Source: Rhodospirillales bacterium
GTDB lineage: Bacteria; Pseudomonadota; Alphaproteobacteria; Rhodospirillales; Thalassospiraceae
Direction of reading: 5' to 3'
Length of the DNA: 64,000 nucleotides
NCBI GenBank assembly: GCA_019634165.1
Contig: JAHQVT010000006.1
Coordinates: 806,001-870,000 of the forward strand
The notes beneath the pieces are model-generated. The model saw only the letters and a program-made list of their open reading frames with translations. It searched no databases and was not told where the DNA came from. Position numbers and translations under genes: made by a program. Every line of letters starts with the position of its first letter. Position 1 is the stretch's first letter. This document shows positions 35,398 to 43,929 of the stretch, piece by piece.

Positions 35398-36429
35398 ATG
35401 AAACACATCACCAAATTGCTTGCAGGTGCTGCCGTTGCGACCATGGTGTCGTTCGGGGCACACGCACAGGAAGTCACCCTGACCGTTCACCATTTCCTGG
35501 GTCCGAAAGCACCGGCTCAGTCGAAAATGATCGAACCGTGGGCAAAGAAAATCGAAGAAGAATCAAACGGCCGTATCAAGTTTGAAATCTTCCCGTCCAT
35601 GTCCCTTGGTGGTAACCCGCCGGAACTGTATCGTCAGGTTCGCGATGGCGTTGCTGACATCGTCTGGACCCTTCCGGGTTATACCCCGGGTGTATTCCCA
35701 CGCATCGAAGTCTTCGAACTTCCGGGCATTCACCTTGGTGATGCACGCGCAACCAACCTTGCGATCTGGGATATGAAGGACGAGTTCGCCGAAGACCTTA
35801 AAGACATCCACCCGCTTGCGGTTCATGTCCATGCGGGTCAAGCAATCCATCTGACGAAAAAAGAAGTCCGCACCGTTGCTGACGTTAAAGGTCTGAAACT
35901 GCGTACGCCGACCCGTACCGGTGCCTGGGTTATTGAATCCTGGGGTGCAGAACCTGTTGGTATGCCGGTTCCGGCTTTGCCCCAGGCAATGTCGCTTGGC
36001 GTTGTAGATGGTGGTCTGGTTCCGTTTGAAGTGGTTCCGCCGCTTAAACTGGCTGAATTGATTGCTTATTCTGTTGAAGGCGAAGGCGTTAATTCACGCT
36101 TTGGTACCTCGACCTTCCTGTTCGCGATGAACAAGGATCGTTACGAAAGCCTTCCAGATGACCTTAAAGAAATCATCGACCGTAACTCCGGTCAGGATTT
36201 CGCGGCTGAAATTGGCGATATCTTCAACAGCGTTGAAGAAGTCGGCAAACGCATGGTCAACGAAGGCAAAGGCCAGGTTGTCGAGCTGACGGCTGCTGAA
36301 AAAGCAACCTTTGATGATGCAGCAGCACCTGTTGTTGACCGCTGGATCGAAGAATCCAAATCAAGCGGCATCGACGGCGCAAAATTGGTTGAAGACGCCA
36401 AAGCTGCTGTTCAGGCTCATACCAAGTAA
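35398..36429 (+). CDS. dctP: TRAP transporter substrate-binding protein, probable aromatic-acid uptake
   Basis: A 343-residue periplasmic protein. The signal peptide is residues 1-23 (MKHITKLLAGAAVATMVSFG, cut after AHA). The DctP fold follows, with FEIFPSMSLGGNPPELYRQV and LKLRTPTRTGAWVIESWGAE around the ligand-binding Arg. The start at 35398 has a strong AAAGGAGG site; the frame is open further upstream but lacks a signal. Its place after pcaQ and the shared operator suggest protocatechuate or 4-hydroxybenzoate as ligand, which is inference. Confidence 0.9.
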   Translation: MKHITKLLAGAAVATMVSFGAHAQEVTLTVHHFLGPKAPAQSKMIEPWAKKIEEESNGRIKFEIFPSMSLGGNPPELYRQVRDGVADIVWTLPGYTPGVFPRIEVFELPGIHLGDARATNLAIWDMKDEFAEDLKDIHPLAVHVHAGQAIHLTKKEVRTVADVKGLKLRTPTRTGAWVIESWGAEPVGMPVPALPQAMSLGVVDGGLVPFEVVPPLKLAELIAYSVEGEGVNSRFGTSTFLFAMNKDRYESLPDDLKEIIDRNSGQDFAAEIGDIFNSVEEVGKRMVNEGKGQVVELTAAEKATFDDAAAPVVDRWIEESKSSGIDGAKLVEDAKAAVQAHTK

Positions 36430-36436
36430 CTTTCGC

Positions 36437-36705
36437 TAGAGCGTGTTGCCCTTCATCAACACCATTTTGTTTGTTTTTGGCGTGCCGTTTGGCAAGGCAC
36501 AGCGTGCGGAGCGATGCGGCGCATCGGTCAAACGGTGTAACGCCGCGAAACGTCGCCAAAATCAAACCCAACGGGCCGGGACATCCTTCCGCCCCGCAGC
36601 GTCAAGCCCCTGGAACGTAGCGCTGCTACGTTCTGCGGACCTTATCCTTGCCGGACAAAAGGATGTCTCCGGCAAAATGGTGCTGATGAAGGGCAATACG
36701 CTCTA
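36437..36705. mobile_element. MITE-like element A, TA-flanked, between dctP and dctQ
   Basis: A 269-bp non-coding element. Its 31-base termini (36439-36469 and 36673-36703, beginning GAGCGTGTTGCCCTTCATCA on the left) are inverted copies with two mismatches. The dinucleotide TA borders both ends. Inside are nested hairpins, for example AACGTAGC-GCT-GCTACGTT, and a second inverted pair (GTTTGTTTTTGGCG and its near complement). It encodes nothing convincing. Size, termini and TA borders fit a miniature element moved by an IS630/Tc1-mariner-type transposase. Confidence 0.7.
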
Positions 36706-36724
36706 ATTACTGGAAAATCTTGTG

Positions 36725-36753
36725 GGGTCACGTATCATACTGGTGCGTGACCC
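36725..36753 (+). terminator. Attenuator-like hairpin before dctQ
   Basis: GGGTCACG (36725-36732) pairs with CGTGACCC (36746-36753), followed by TGTTTTT. It would reduce read-through from dctP into the permease genes, so that the binding protein is made in excess. Confidence 0.6.
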
Positions 36754-36780
36754 TGTTTTTCCCGATAGACTGTTAGACAT

Positions 36781-37278
36781 ATGAAAAACGTGCTCAATAA
36801 GGCCGCATCCTGGTTTGCCGTTGCCGGTGGCCTGCTTGCGCTGATGATCGCCGTTATCACGATCATCAACGTTACCGCCTTTGGTCTCGATAAAGTGGCC
36901 CGACTGTTTGACGCGAACGTTCCTGCCATTATTGGCTATGAAGACTTCGTCAGCATGATCATCAGTTCGGCCGCTCTGATGTTCTTCCCCTACTGCCAAG
37001 CACAACACGGCCATGTTGCCGTTGACGTGTTTATTAAAATGTTTCCCGACTGGTTTGCCCGATCAATTGACGTGATCTCGGGCATCCTGATGACGGCTTT
37101 GGCGCTATTCCTTGGTTACATGATGGTTCATGGCATGATCGAGGTCCGCAGCGACAACACCCTTTCTGCAATTTTGGGCTGGCAAATCTGGCCCTTCTAT
37201 ATCCCGGGGATCGCCGCAATGTTCCTTTGGGCAATGATTGCCGGAACTCAGATTTTCGAAAGAGAGGCAAATGTCTGA
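36781..37278 (+). CDS. dctQ: TRAP transporter small permease subunit
   Basis: A 165-residue protein with four transmembrane segments: about 12-36, 55-80, 95-117 and 135-158. IIGYEDFVSMIISSAALMFF and CQAQHGHVAVDVF match DctQ segments two and three. Its stop overlaps the DctM start region by eight bases. It forms the membrane complex with the next gene product. Confidence 0.88.
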   Translation: MKNVLNKAASWFAVAGGLLALMIAVITIINVTAFGLDKVARLFDANVPAIIGYEDFVSMIISSAALMFFPYCQAQHGHVAVDVFIKMFPDWFARSIDVISGILMTALALFLGYMMVHGMIEVRSDNTLSAILGWQIWPFYIPGIAAMFLWAMIAGTQIFEREANV

Positions 37279-38662
37279 ACGCGAACTTATTGGCCTTGGT
37301 GGCCTTGCCCTTCTTTTCGTCATTCTCGCACTGCGCGTTCCGGTTGGTCTTGCCATGGTTGGTGTCGGTATCGGCGGCAACTATGTCCTAAGCCTGTTTT
37401 TCCCGTTCCTGCGCTTTGACCCTTATCTTCAGCAGTTCAAATCGCTGTTTTACGGGATTGTCTCGAACTACGAACTCTCGGTTGTCCCGCTTTTCGTGCT
37501 TATGGGATATCTCGCCAGTCAGGCCAATCTATCGCGCGATCTGTTTCAGGGTGTTAATGCCATTCTCGGCCGGTTCCGGGGTGGCGTTGCCATGGCAGCC
37601 ATTGGCGCATGTGCCGGTTTTGGCGCGGTTTGCGGGTCATCGCTTGCGACCGCATCGACCATGGGTAAAGTTGCCCTGCCAGAACTTGACCGCCTTAAAT
37701 ACTCGCCGCGCCTTGCCACCGGCACCCTTGCTGCGGGCGGCACCCTTGGCATTCTGATCCCGCCATCCGTCGCCTTGGTGATTTATGCCGTGACGGTCGA
37801 AGCATCGATCATTCAGATGTTTCAGGCCGCGATCATTCCGGGCATCATTGCGGTTGTCTTCTTTATGGGCGTGATCGCCATTCAGGTACGGATTAACCCG
37901 TCCTTGGCACCGATCCCCGAACCAATGCCCGCCGCAGAACGCAAAGAAGCCCTGCTGCGCCTGATCCCGGTCATGGTGATCTTTGGCTCGATCATTCTTG
38001 GTCTAGGTGCTGGTCTGTTTACCCCGACCCCGGCGGCCGGCGTTGGTGTGTTCGCCATTCTGGTCTACGGCGCCTATATGCGCTGGAAAGGCAAAGGCGG
38101 CCTTTCATGGGCAGGTTTGCGCCAATCGCTTAAGGACACGGCGGTTACGTCTTCGATGATTTTCTTCATCCTTTTGGGTGCAGAAATCCTCAAAGGGTTC
38201 TTTAGCCGTGCGAACCTTCCGGCCTATATGGCAGAAGCCGCCGCAACCAGCGGGCTTGATCCGTGGTTGATCATGGTTCTGATGCTGCTTGCCCTGATCT
38301 TGCTGGGCTGTTTCATGGAAAGCCTTTCCATGATTGTGGTGGTTATTCCGTTCTTCTGGCCTGCCTTGGTCGACATCAATGGTGGTGACTGGGCAACGGC
38401 GGCGACTGCGGCCTATGGCATGGGGGCGGAAGACCTTAAAATCTGGTTTGGTATCCTCGCCTTGGTTGTCGTGGAACTGGGGCTTATAACCCCGCCGGTG
38501 GGTCTGAATGTCTTCATCATTAATGCACTCGCCAAGGGTGTCCCGATGAGCCAGACCTTCCGGGGTGTCATGCCGTTCTTTGGGGCTGAGATCGTCCGCA
38601 TTCTGATCTTGATCTTTGTACCGATGCTCACATTGTTTGTGCCATCGATACTCGGCGGATAG
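37271..38662 (+). CDS. dctM: TRAP transporter large permease subunit
   Basis: A 463-residue inner-membrane transporter with about 12-13 hydrophobic segments. VCGSSLATASTMGKVALPEL, GTLGILIPPSVALVIYAV and GLITPPVGLNVFIINAL are DctM hallmarks. It is longer than the DctM at 10321, as often seen for aromatic or keto-acid TRAP systems. The start at 37271 follows GAGAGG and lies inside dctQ. A strong terminator closes the operon. Confidence 0.9.
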   Translation: MSERELIGLGGLALLFVILALRVPVGLAMVGVGIGGNYVLSLFFPFLRFDPYLQQFKSLFYGIVSNYELSVVPLFVLMGYLASQANLSRDLFQGVNAILGRFRGGVAMAAIGACAGFGAVCGSSLATASTMGKVALPELDRLKYSPRLATGTLAAGGTLGILIPPSVALVIYAVTVEASIIQMFQAAIIPGIIAVVFFMGVIAIQVRINPSLAPIPEPMPAAERKEALLRLIPVMVIFGSIILGLGAGLFTPTPAAGVGVFAILVYGAYMRWKGKGGLSWAGLRQSLKDTAVTSSMIFFILLGAEILKGFFSRANLPAYMAEAAATSGLDPWLIMVLMLLALILLGCFMESLSMIVVVIPFFWPALVDINGGDWATAATAAYGMGAEDLKIWFGILALVVVELGLITPPVGLNVFIINALAKGVPMSQTFRGVMPFFGAEIVRILILIFVPMLTLFVPSILGG

Positions 38663-38683
38663 CCGCAACCCAACCCAATTGAT

Positions 38684-38712
38684 AAAGCCCGCCATTTCCG
38701 ATGGCGGGCTTT
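38684..38712 (+). terminator. Rho-independent terminator of the TRAP operon
   Basis: AAAGCCCGCCAT (38684-38695) pairs with ATGGCGGGCTTT (38701-38712) with a 5-base loop, followed by T-rich sequence. Confidence 0.88.
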
Positions 38713-38795
38713 TCTTTTGGTCCGTTGCAAAACAGGGTAAACTGCGCACCATTCATTCGATTTCCCAACTTCGGAAAGCCTTCTATCAGGACGCC

Positions 38796-39773
38796 ATGCG
38801 CAACAGCATTCCGATCTATAAGCTTTACGGCGAACGTGACGCCACCCGGCCAAAAACCGCCACAGATGAATTTGATCTGCCGTCGGTGGATGATGCGGGC
38901 GCAAGCGCCCCGCAACCGATCACGGAACCGGAATTCTTTCATCTTGAAAGCATCCCCGAACGATCGCGCCTGCATGATCTGCATATCAAACCGCACCGCC
39001 ATACCAACCTGTTTCAACTGCTCTATATCACCCACGGTCAGGCCGAAATCAGCTTTGATGATCAAAACCTGACCATGCATGAAGGGCAATTGATCACGGT
39101 CCCGCCGGGCACCGTGCATGGGTTTAAATTCAGCAATGATATTGACGGCTGGGTGATTTCGCTGACCGATTATCATCTTGGCGAAATTCTGGCCCCTGCC
39201 CCAAAACTGTTGGCCCATCTTGATCAGGCGATTTGTGTCGATACCAATATCAGCACCGACCAAACCAACGACGCCACCCCAAATGGATCAACCAACCCGG
39301 TCGATTTTCTGATTTCGCAACTCGCCCGCGAATATTACAGCCACAATACCGGGCGGCTCTTTGCGCTGCGCCATATTCTTGGCCTGCTGCTGCTTGATAT
39401 CGGGCGCACAGCCCCACAAGGCGACCCGGCCCGTCTGTCACGACAAGAACAAAAAACCGAAAAATTCCGCAAATTTCAGATGCTGGTCGAGACATTTTAC
39501 AAACAGCATAAGTCGCTTGAATTCTATGCCCGCGAAATCGGCATCACCACGACCCAGCTTAACCGCATCGCCAAAGACATTTACGGCATGACCGCAAGCG
39601 AAGTCGTGCAAAACCGCCTGATGTTAGAAGCCAAGCGCACCCTGATCTATACCGACATCGCCGTGCAACAAATCGCGGGTGAACTTGGTTTTCGCGATGC
39701 CGGATATTTTTCACGGTTCTTCGCCAAAAAGACCGGCATCCCCCCGGCCCAATTCCGCTCTGACCATCGCTAG
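38796..39773 (+). CDS. AraC family regulator, pobA-regulator type
   Basis: A 325-residue regulator. The N-terminus reads NSIPIYKLYGE, a pattern I associate with AraC proteins that control pobA (PobC-like). A cupin sensing domain spans about 55-165 (HRHTNLFQLLYITHGQAEIS and VPPGTVHGFKF). The AraC double helix-turn-helix spans about 225-322 (ARE-IGITTTQLNRIAKDIYG and IAGELGFRDAGYFSRFFAKKTG). ATG 38796 has AGGA five bases before it. pobA itself is 15 kb away, so target assignment is inference, supported by direct repeats upstream of pobA. Confidence 0.82.
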   Translation: MRNSIPIYKLYGERDATRPKTATDEFDLPSVDDAGASAPQPITEPEFFHLESIPERSRLHDLHIKPHRHTNLFQLLYITHGQAEISFDDQNLTMHEGQLITVPPGTVHGFKFSNDIDGWVISLTDYHLGEILAPAPKLLAHLDQAICVDTNISTDQTNDATPNGSTNPVDFLISQLAREYYSHNTGRLFALRHILGLLLLDIGRTAPQGDPARLSRQEQKTEKFRKFQMLVETFYKQHKSLEFYAREIGITTTQLNRIAKDIYGMTASEVVQNRLMLEAKRTLIYTDIAVQQIAGELGFRDAGYFSRFFAKKTGIPPAQFRSDHR

Positions 39774-40264
39774 GCGGTTTTTGCCCGCAGTGGTTCAAGG
39801 GGCAACCACATGCGATAGACATCAACCGTGTCCCCCGCACGCGTCAGCCAGCTTTGCGGCAAAAATTCTTCTTCCCCGAAACCGATGCTGCGATACAGCT
39901 CCATCGCCACATCATTGCCATCGACAACCTTAAGCCAAAGCTTCTCAAACGTCTGCGTTTCCGCGCATTTTTCGGCCAATGCCGCAAGGGCTGCCCTGCC
40001 ATAGCCACGGCCACGCTCAAACACACCAAATTCGTCCAGTTTGGGCAAAACAGTCGCCATTTCTGTCAGATAGGCATAGGCCACTGCCCGCCCGTCAACG
40101 CGAAACACCCAAAGCGCATTATCGGGCGATCCATCAAGCGCCGCGCGAAGGTTTTCATCCGGGACGCGTGAAATGCGATCCTGAAAGGTCAGGTCTTCCA
40201 TCATCGCAACAATGCGGGTCAGGTCGTCTTCGGTCGGTTTCTGCCAAAGTCCAGAGATCATCAT
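39770..40264 (-). CDS. GNAT family N-acetyltransferase
   Basis: A 164-residue acetyltransferase. VLPKLDEFGVFERGRGYGRAALAALAEKC includes the acetyl-CoA loop (RGRGYGRAAL), and GNDVAMELYRSIGF is the terminal helix-strand element. Its stop codon interlocks with that of the AraC gene (4-base convergent overlap). ATG at 40264 or 40261 may start it. The substrate is unknown. Confidence 0.82.
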   Translation of the reverse strand: MMISGLWQKPTEDDLTRIVAMMEDLTFQDRISRVPDENLRAALDGSPDNALWVFRVDGRAVAYAYLTEMATVLPKLDEFGVFERGRGYGRAALAALAEKCAETQTFEKLWLKVVDGNDVAMELYRSIGFGEEEFLPQSWLTRAGDTVDVYRMWLPLEPLRAKTA

Positions 40265-40435
40265 TCAATTCCGTATGCTTTCGTGGGGTGGGAAAAGAAC
40301 CTAGGAGGCAACGCAGCAAAACTCAAGAAAATGCGACTCACGTTAAATATCCGTAAGATCAGCACACAAATTGCCATCGCCGCCCAAAGCCGCTAAAACC
40401 ACCAATCACTTGTCCCCTGCGTCACAAGGTCCGAA

Positions 40436-41650
40436 ATGCCACACACCACTGACCGCATCGCACCAACGCCCAACGGCAAAACCGCCATGATCATTGGCGC
40501 GGGCCCGGCAGGGCTCATGGCGGCCGAACGGCTGGCCGGAGATGGCTTTGCTGTGACGATCTATGAAGGCATGCCAAGTGCCGGGCGCAAATTCCTCATG
40601 GCCGGGAAATCGGGCCTTAACATCACCCATAGCGAGGATTTGGAAACCTTCCTCTCACGCTATGGCACATCGCGCGCGCGCCTTGAACCACATTTGCGCA
40701 AATTCGGCCCAGATCAAATCCGCGAATGGTGTTCTGGGCTTGGCATTGAAACCTTTGTCGGCTCATCTGGCCGGGTCTTCCCCACCGCGATGAAGGCAAG
40801 CCCGCTTTTGCGTGCGTGGTTACATCGCCTTGATGACCTTGGCTGCACCATCCATTATCGCCATTACTGGACCGGCTGGGATGAAAACGATAACGCCGTT
40901 TTCAAAACACCAAACGGCGACATCACCGCAAAATCCGACATCACCGTTCTGGCCTTGGGGGGTGGTAGCTGGAAACGTTTGGGATCAGATGGCAAATGGA
41001 TGGAAATCCTGCAAAATGCCGGGATCACATGCAATCCGTTCAAACCAGCCAATTGCGGCTTTGACGTCAAATGGACCGATCATTTGATTGATAAATGCGC
41101 TGGATCCCCGGTCAAACCCGTGACGCTGACCTGTGGCAACCAGTCTGTGCGCGGCGAGTTCGTGATTTCCAAAAACGGGATCGAAGGCAGTGCGGTTTAT
41201 GCCATCTCGGCAACACTGCGCGATCAATGGCTTGAAACCGGGGATGCGACCGTCATGCTTGACCTGACCCCGGACCGCGACTTAACCGATGTCACCACCC
41301 GCCTGTCCAAACCGCGCGGTAAAAACTCGCTTGGCAACCATCTGCGCAAAACGCTTGGCCTTGATGCCACCAAAACCGCCCTCGTTTTCGAAGTCACCCC
41401 GCGCGACATCCTGAACGACCCGGCCAAACTCGCCATGGCGATCAAAGACCTCCCCCTCAAAATCACCAAACCCCGCCCGCTGGACGAAGCGATTAGCACC
41501 GCAGGCGGTGTGGCATGGGAAGAACTCGACGACACCTTCCAACTCAAAAAACGACCGGGCACTTACTGCTTGGGCGAAATGGTCGATTGGGAAGCGCCGA
41601 CGGGGGGGTATTTGTTGACGGGGTGCCTAGCGCAACGCGCTATATTATAG
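40436..41650 (+). CDS. TIGR03862/HI0933-like flavoprotein with an altered C-terminus
   Basis: A 404-residue FAD-dependent oxidoreductase of the BaiN/HI0933 family. The dinucleotide motif is IIGAGPAGLMAAERL near residue 20, and GRKFLMAGKSGLNITHSED follows as in TIGR03862. The biochemical role of this subgroup is unknown. The C-terminus runs normally to EAPTGGYLLTGC and then ends LAQRAIL. Relatives usually continue there with a glycine/alanine-rich FAD-contact helix of some 15-20 residues, so the last part seems replaced. A low-GC FRG gene begins two bases after the stop, which suggests a foreign insertion cut the 3-prime end. Confidence 0.8.
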   Translation: MPHTTDRIAPTPNGKTAMIIGAGPAGLMAAERLAGDGFAVTIYEGMPSAGRKFLMAGKSGLNITHSEDLETFLSRYGTSRARLEPHLRKFGPDQIREWCSGLGIETFVGSSGRVFPTAMKASPLLRAWLHRLDDLGCTIHYRHYWTGWDENDNAVFKTPNGDITAKSDITVLALGGGSWKRLGSDGKWMEILQNAGITCNPFKPANCGFDVKWTDHLIDKCAGSPVKPVTLTCGNQSVRGEFVISKNGIEGSAVYAISATLRDQWLETGDATVMLDLTPDRDLTDVTTRLSKPRGKNSLGNHLRKTLGLDATKTALVFEVTPRDILNDPAKLAMAIKDLPLKITKPRPLDEAISTAGGVAWEELDDTFQLKKRPGTYCLGEMVDWEAPTGGYLLTGCLAQRAIL

Positions 41651-41651
41651 A

Positions 41652-42524
41652 TTAGCGGCCTCGCTGATAACGCCTGGCAACAGCGCGAGACAACGTTTCA
41701 ATTTCTGGAAACAACAATTCTTCAGAAACACCAATTGTCTCAAGGTCTCGACGTAGTTCCACTTTCTTTATTTTTGGTATCGTAAAGTAAGATAAACGAA
41801 ATTCATCCAGCTCTTCCTCTCCGTACTGCGCACCCAAGCCACAGATAATAAATGCTCCTGACTGGGAGATAATTCGTCGATTATTTTTTTTTGGCAAAAC
41901 CAAATAGGATGACATCAAATCGTCGTGCTTAATTCTATCTTTAAAGTAGGGTTTTTCTTGTCTCACGAATTGGGCTAACTGGTCATAGTCCACTGAAATT
42001 TCTTTTCCTTCCGTCGACAGTACCGTTTGCGATGGGGAACGCTTCAGAGCTATCCTAGCCTTTCTCAATGCAGTCAAATTGGCGAGGTTTGCTACAACGC
42101 TTACTGTATCACTATCATAATACTTCTGCCTCGCTATCGGACCCTTAATATAGAAAACAGCGCCGTCTCCCTCAGACTTTCCATCTTCTGAATCTTTACA
42201 CGCAAAGAATAACGCAACTAGAAAATTGTGGGTAACATCAAGCAATCTAGTTGGAAGACCGTAGTGCTGAAGCCTAACAAGTTGATCAAGCATTGACCGA
42301 TCATCTTTAAATTCTTGTGGATGAGCTGAGATTACATCTCTAATCATCCTATGCTCGTTTCGAGACCAAAGCGCCCTGCGAAACAGACTTGGCTCTAATT
42401 TCCAATCAACATTTGCTTGCCCGCGAAACACGCCGAAACCTTTGCTATCAGCGCCCAATTTAGAGGCGCACTCGATAGCATGAGACAAAGAATCAATTCG
42501 GTTCAACTCAACTTCTAAGCCCAT
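41652..42524 (-). CDS. FRG domain-containing protein
   Basis: A 290-residue protein with the FRG domain: FRGQANVDWKLEPSLFRR near residue 34 (the namesake FRG), then LQHYGLPTRLLDVTHN and VALFFAC at about 85-110. FRG proteins often lie in defence or mobile regions and are suspected of nucleic-acid or nucleotide-related activity; none is assigned here. The gene is clearly more AT-rich than its neighbours. ATG 42524 has GGGAG nine bases before it. It fills the gap between the truncated flavoprotein gene and a repeat motif, as a transferred cassette would. Confidence 0.82.
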   Translation of the reverse strand: MGLEVELNRIDSLSHAIECASKLGADSKGFGVFRGQANVDWKLEPSLFRRALWSRNEHRMIRDVISAHPQEFKDDRSMLDQLVRLQHYGLPTRLLDVTHNFLVALFFACKDSEDGKSEGDGAVFYIKGPIARQKYYDSDTVSVVANLANLTALRKARIALKRSPSQTVLSTEGKEISVDYDQLAQFVRQEKPYFKDRIKHDDLMSSYLVLPKKNNRRIISQSGAFIICGLGAQYGEEELDEFRLSYFTIPKIKKVELRRDLETIGVSEELLFPEIETLSRAVARRYQRGR

Positions 42525-42603
42525 GAAGGCCAACTCCCGACACTTCGTCTTCGCAAACCCGCGGTCTCAGGAATTCGAAGCCGTGATACTAAAACCTCAC
42601 CAA

Positions 42604-42642
42604 AAAAGGGGACAGGGACAAAAGGGGACAGATTTATTTTTT
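42604..42642. repeat. GGGGACAGATTTATTTT-type motif with direct repeat
   Basis: AAAAGGGGACAG occurs at 42604-42615 and 42620-42631, followed by ATTTATTTTTT. I recall this motif (its complement is AAATAAATCTGTCCCC) as widespread in proteobacterial genomes beside REP-associated tyrosine transposases. Here no transposase is present. It stands at the upstream side of the FRG gene and may mark an old recombination border. Confidence 0.45.
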
Positions 42643-42662
42643 CCCTCAAGACAACGCCCCCC

Positions 42663-42854
42663 TCAATGGCAATGCACCGACCCCGCCTTGGTATCCATAT
42701 GGCAACACTGACCGGGCGGGGAGCTTTTGCGACACCCGCCGCCATGTTCAATCATCTGGTCAGATACGATCACGCCACCCGCTGCACGAACAGGCGTAAC
42801 TTCTGCGCCAAGTGCAAACAGGGCAACGATCCCCAGAACCATCATTATTTTCAT
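42663..42854 (-). CDS. Small secreted Cys/His-rich protein
   Basis: A 63-residue protein. Residues 1-24 look like a signal peptide (MKIMMVLGIVALFALGAEVT, cut after VRA). The mature peptide of about 39 residues has GGGCRKSSPPGQCCHMDTK and ends GSVHCH, giving four Cys and three clustered His. This suggests metal binding or disulfides in the periplasm. ATG 42854 follows GGGAGG; a longer frame to 42890 is not needed. I do not know a characterised family member. Confidence 0.65.
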   Translation of the reverse strand: MKIMMVLGIVALFALGAEVTPVRAAGGVIVSDQMIEHGGGCRKSSPPGQCCHMDTKAGSVHCH

Positions 42855-43010
42855 TATCATCCTCCCGATGCGTTCTTTGATGATACGCATCTAATACGCG
42901 GTCGGATACTACTCACAAGGTCAGGCGCAATTTGCATTCATGCGTCGCCTGTGCCTTAATATCCCCCTCCTGAACACAACAATCCAAAAACAAAAACAGT
43001 GAGGTAAGCC

Positions 43011-43682
43011 ATGGTGGAATCCCGTGATGGTGATGCCAGCCCGAATGATGTTTCCGATAGCGCATCGGACTTAACCCGCATGACCGATGCTGATCCGCAA
43101 AGCTTGGCGGCCTATTACGACAAGTGGGCAGGCAGTTATGACGCAGATTTGCCCAAGATGGGCTATGACGCGCCGATGCGTGCCGCCGCGATCATGCAGG
43201 ATCAGGGTGTTGCGCCAGATGCGCCGATTTTAGATGCAGGCTGCGGCACCGGATTAACCGGGCTTGAGCTGTCAAAGGCCGGATACCGCGACATTACCGG
43301 CATTGATATTTCGCTGGAATCCCTGCAAGCAGCAGAGGCCAAAGGCGTTTATCGGCACCTTAAAAAGCGCGATATGAACAAGCCGCTGGCATTTGGTGAC
43401 AATGGTTTCGGTGCGCTGCAATGTATTGGCACCTTGACTTATGTCCGTGAAGTCAGAAAGCTGTTTGCTGAATTTTGCCGGGTGGTCAAACGCGGCGGGA
43501 TCATAAGCTTTACCCAGCGCGCAGACCTTTATGACGGGGCCTTTGCCAAGGCCATTCAGGCAACAGTTCGCGTCGGCCTTTGGGAACAGGTTTCGCATTC
43601 CGACCCGATGCCCTATTTGCCAAACCATCAGGATTTCGGCGATCAGAAACGTGTTTTCTATGATGTGTATCGCGTCAAATAG
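43011..43682 (+). CDS. Class I SAM-dependent methyltransferase
   Basis: A 223-residue methyltransferase. Motif I is LDAGCGTGLTGLELSKAG near residue 75, motif II is ITGIDISLESLQAAEAKG, and ALQCIGTLTYV sits at the motif IV position. It lacks any marker of substrate class. It is preceded by YYDKWAGSYDADLPKMGYDAP, common in small-molecule or ubiquinone-type methyltransferases (UbiE-like group). It stands alone on the plus strand. Confidence 0.85.
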   Translation: MVESRDGDASPNDVSDSASDLTRMTDADPQSLAAYYDKWAGSYDADLPKMGYDAPMRAAAIMQDQGVAPDAPILDAGCGTGLTGLELSKAGYRDITGIDISLESLQAAEAKGVYRHLKKRDMNKPLAFGDNGFGALQCIGTLTYVREVRKLFAEFCRVVKRGGIISFTQRADLYDGAFAKAIQATVRVGLWEQVSHSDPMPYLPNHQDFGDQKRVFYDVYRVK

Positions 43683-43767
43683 GCTTTCTGTTTTCATCCC
43701 CTCCCCGTCAAAACACCCCTTATCAGATCAAACCAATCGATAAATGCGATCCATTCGCAAATATATA

Positions 43768-43809
43768 GTTGACATGATCAACCATCCTCATGTAGTTGAT
43801 ATAGTCAAC
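43768..43809. promoter_or_regulatory. Two MarR-type palindromic operators upstream of the MFS gene
   Basis: GTTGA-N5-TCAAC occurs twice, at 43768-43782 and 43795-43809, 27 bases apart, both within the wider form TAGTTGAYAT-N2-GTCAACC or close to it. The first contains TTGACA, a possible -35 box, so binding would block the MFS promoter. The marR gene lies downstream in the same operon. This is the usual layout for an autoregulated efflux repressor. Confidence 0.7.
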
Positions 43810-43929
43810 CAGTTAACCTTACGCATTTCAAGGACGCAGCGCCCCACGCATTAACCGTCCGAATGACATAAGCCCATTCCCCCGCGCGCCACCACCTGCC
43901 CGCGCCTGCCGTTTGAAAGTAACCGCCCC

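Noticed and set aside
36443..36706. Open frame of 87 codons inside element A
   Set aside because: It consists largely of the terminal repeats and hairpins and has no ribosome-binding site. The element is better read as non-coding.
42604..42642. Complete REP-associated transposase locus around the GGGGACAG motif
   Set aside because: No tyrosine transposase gene is present within several kilobases; only the short motif can be supported.
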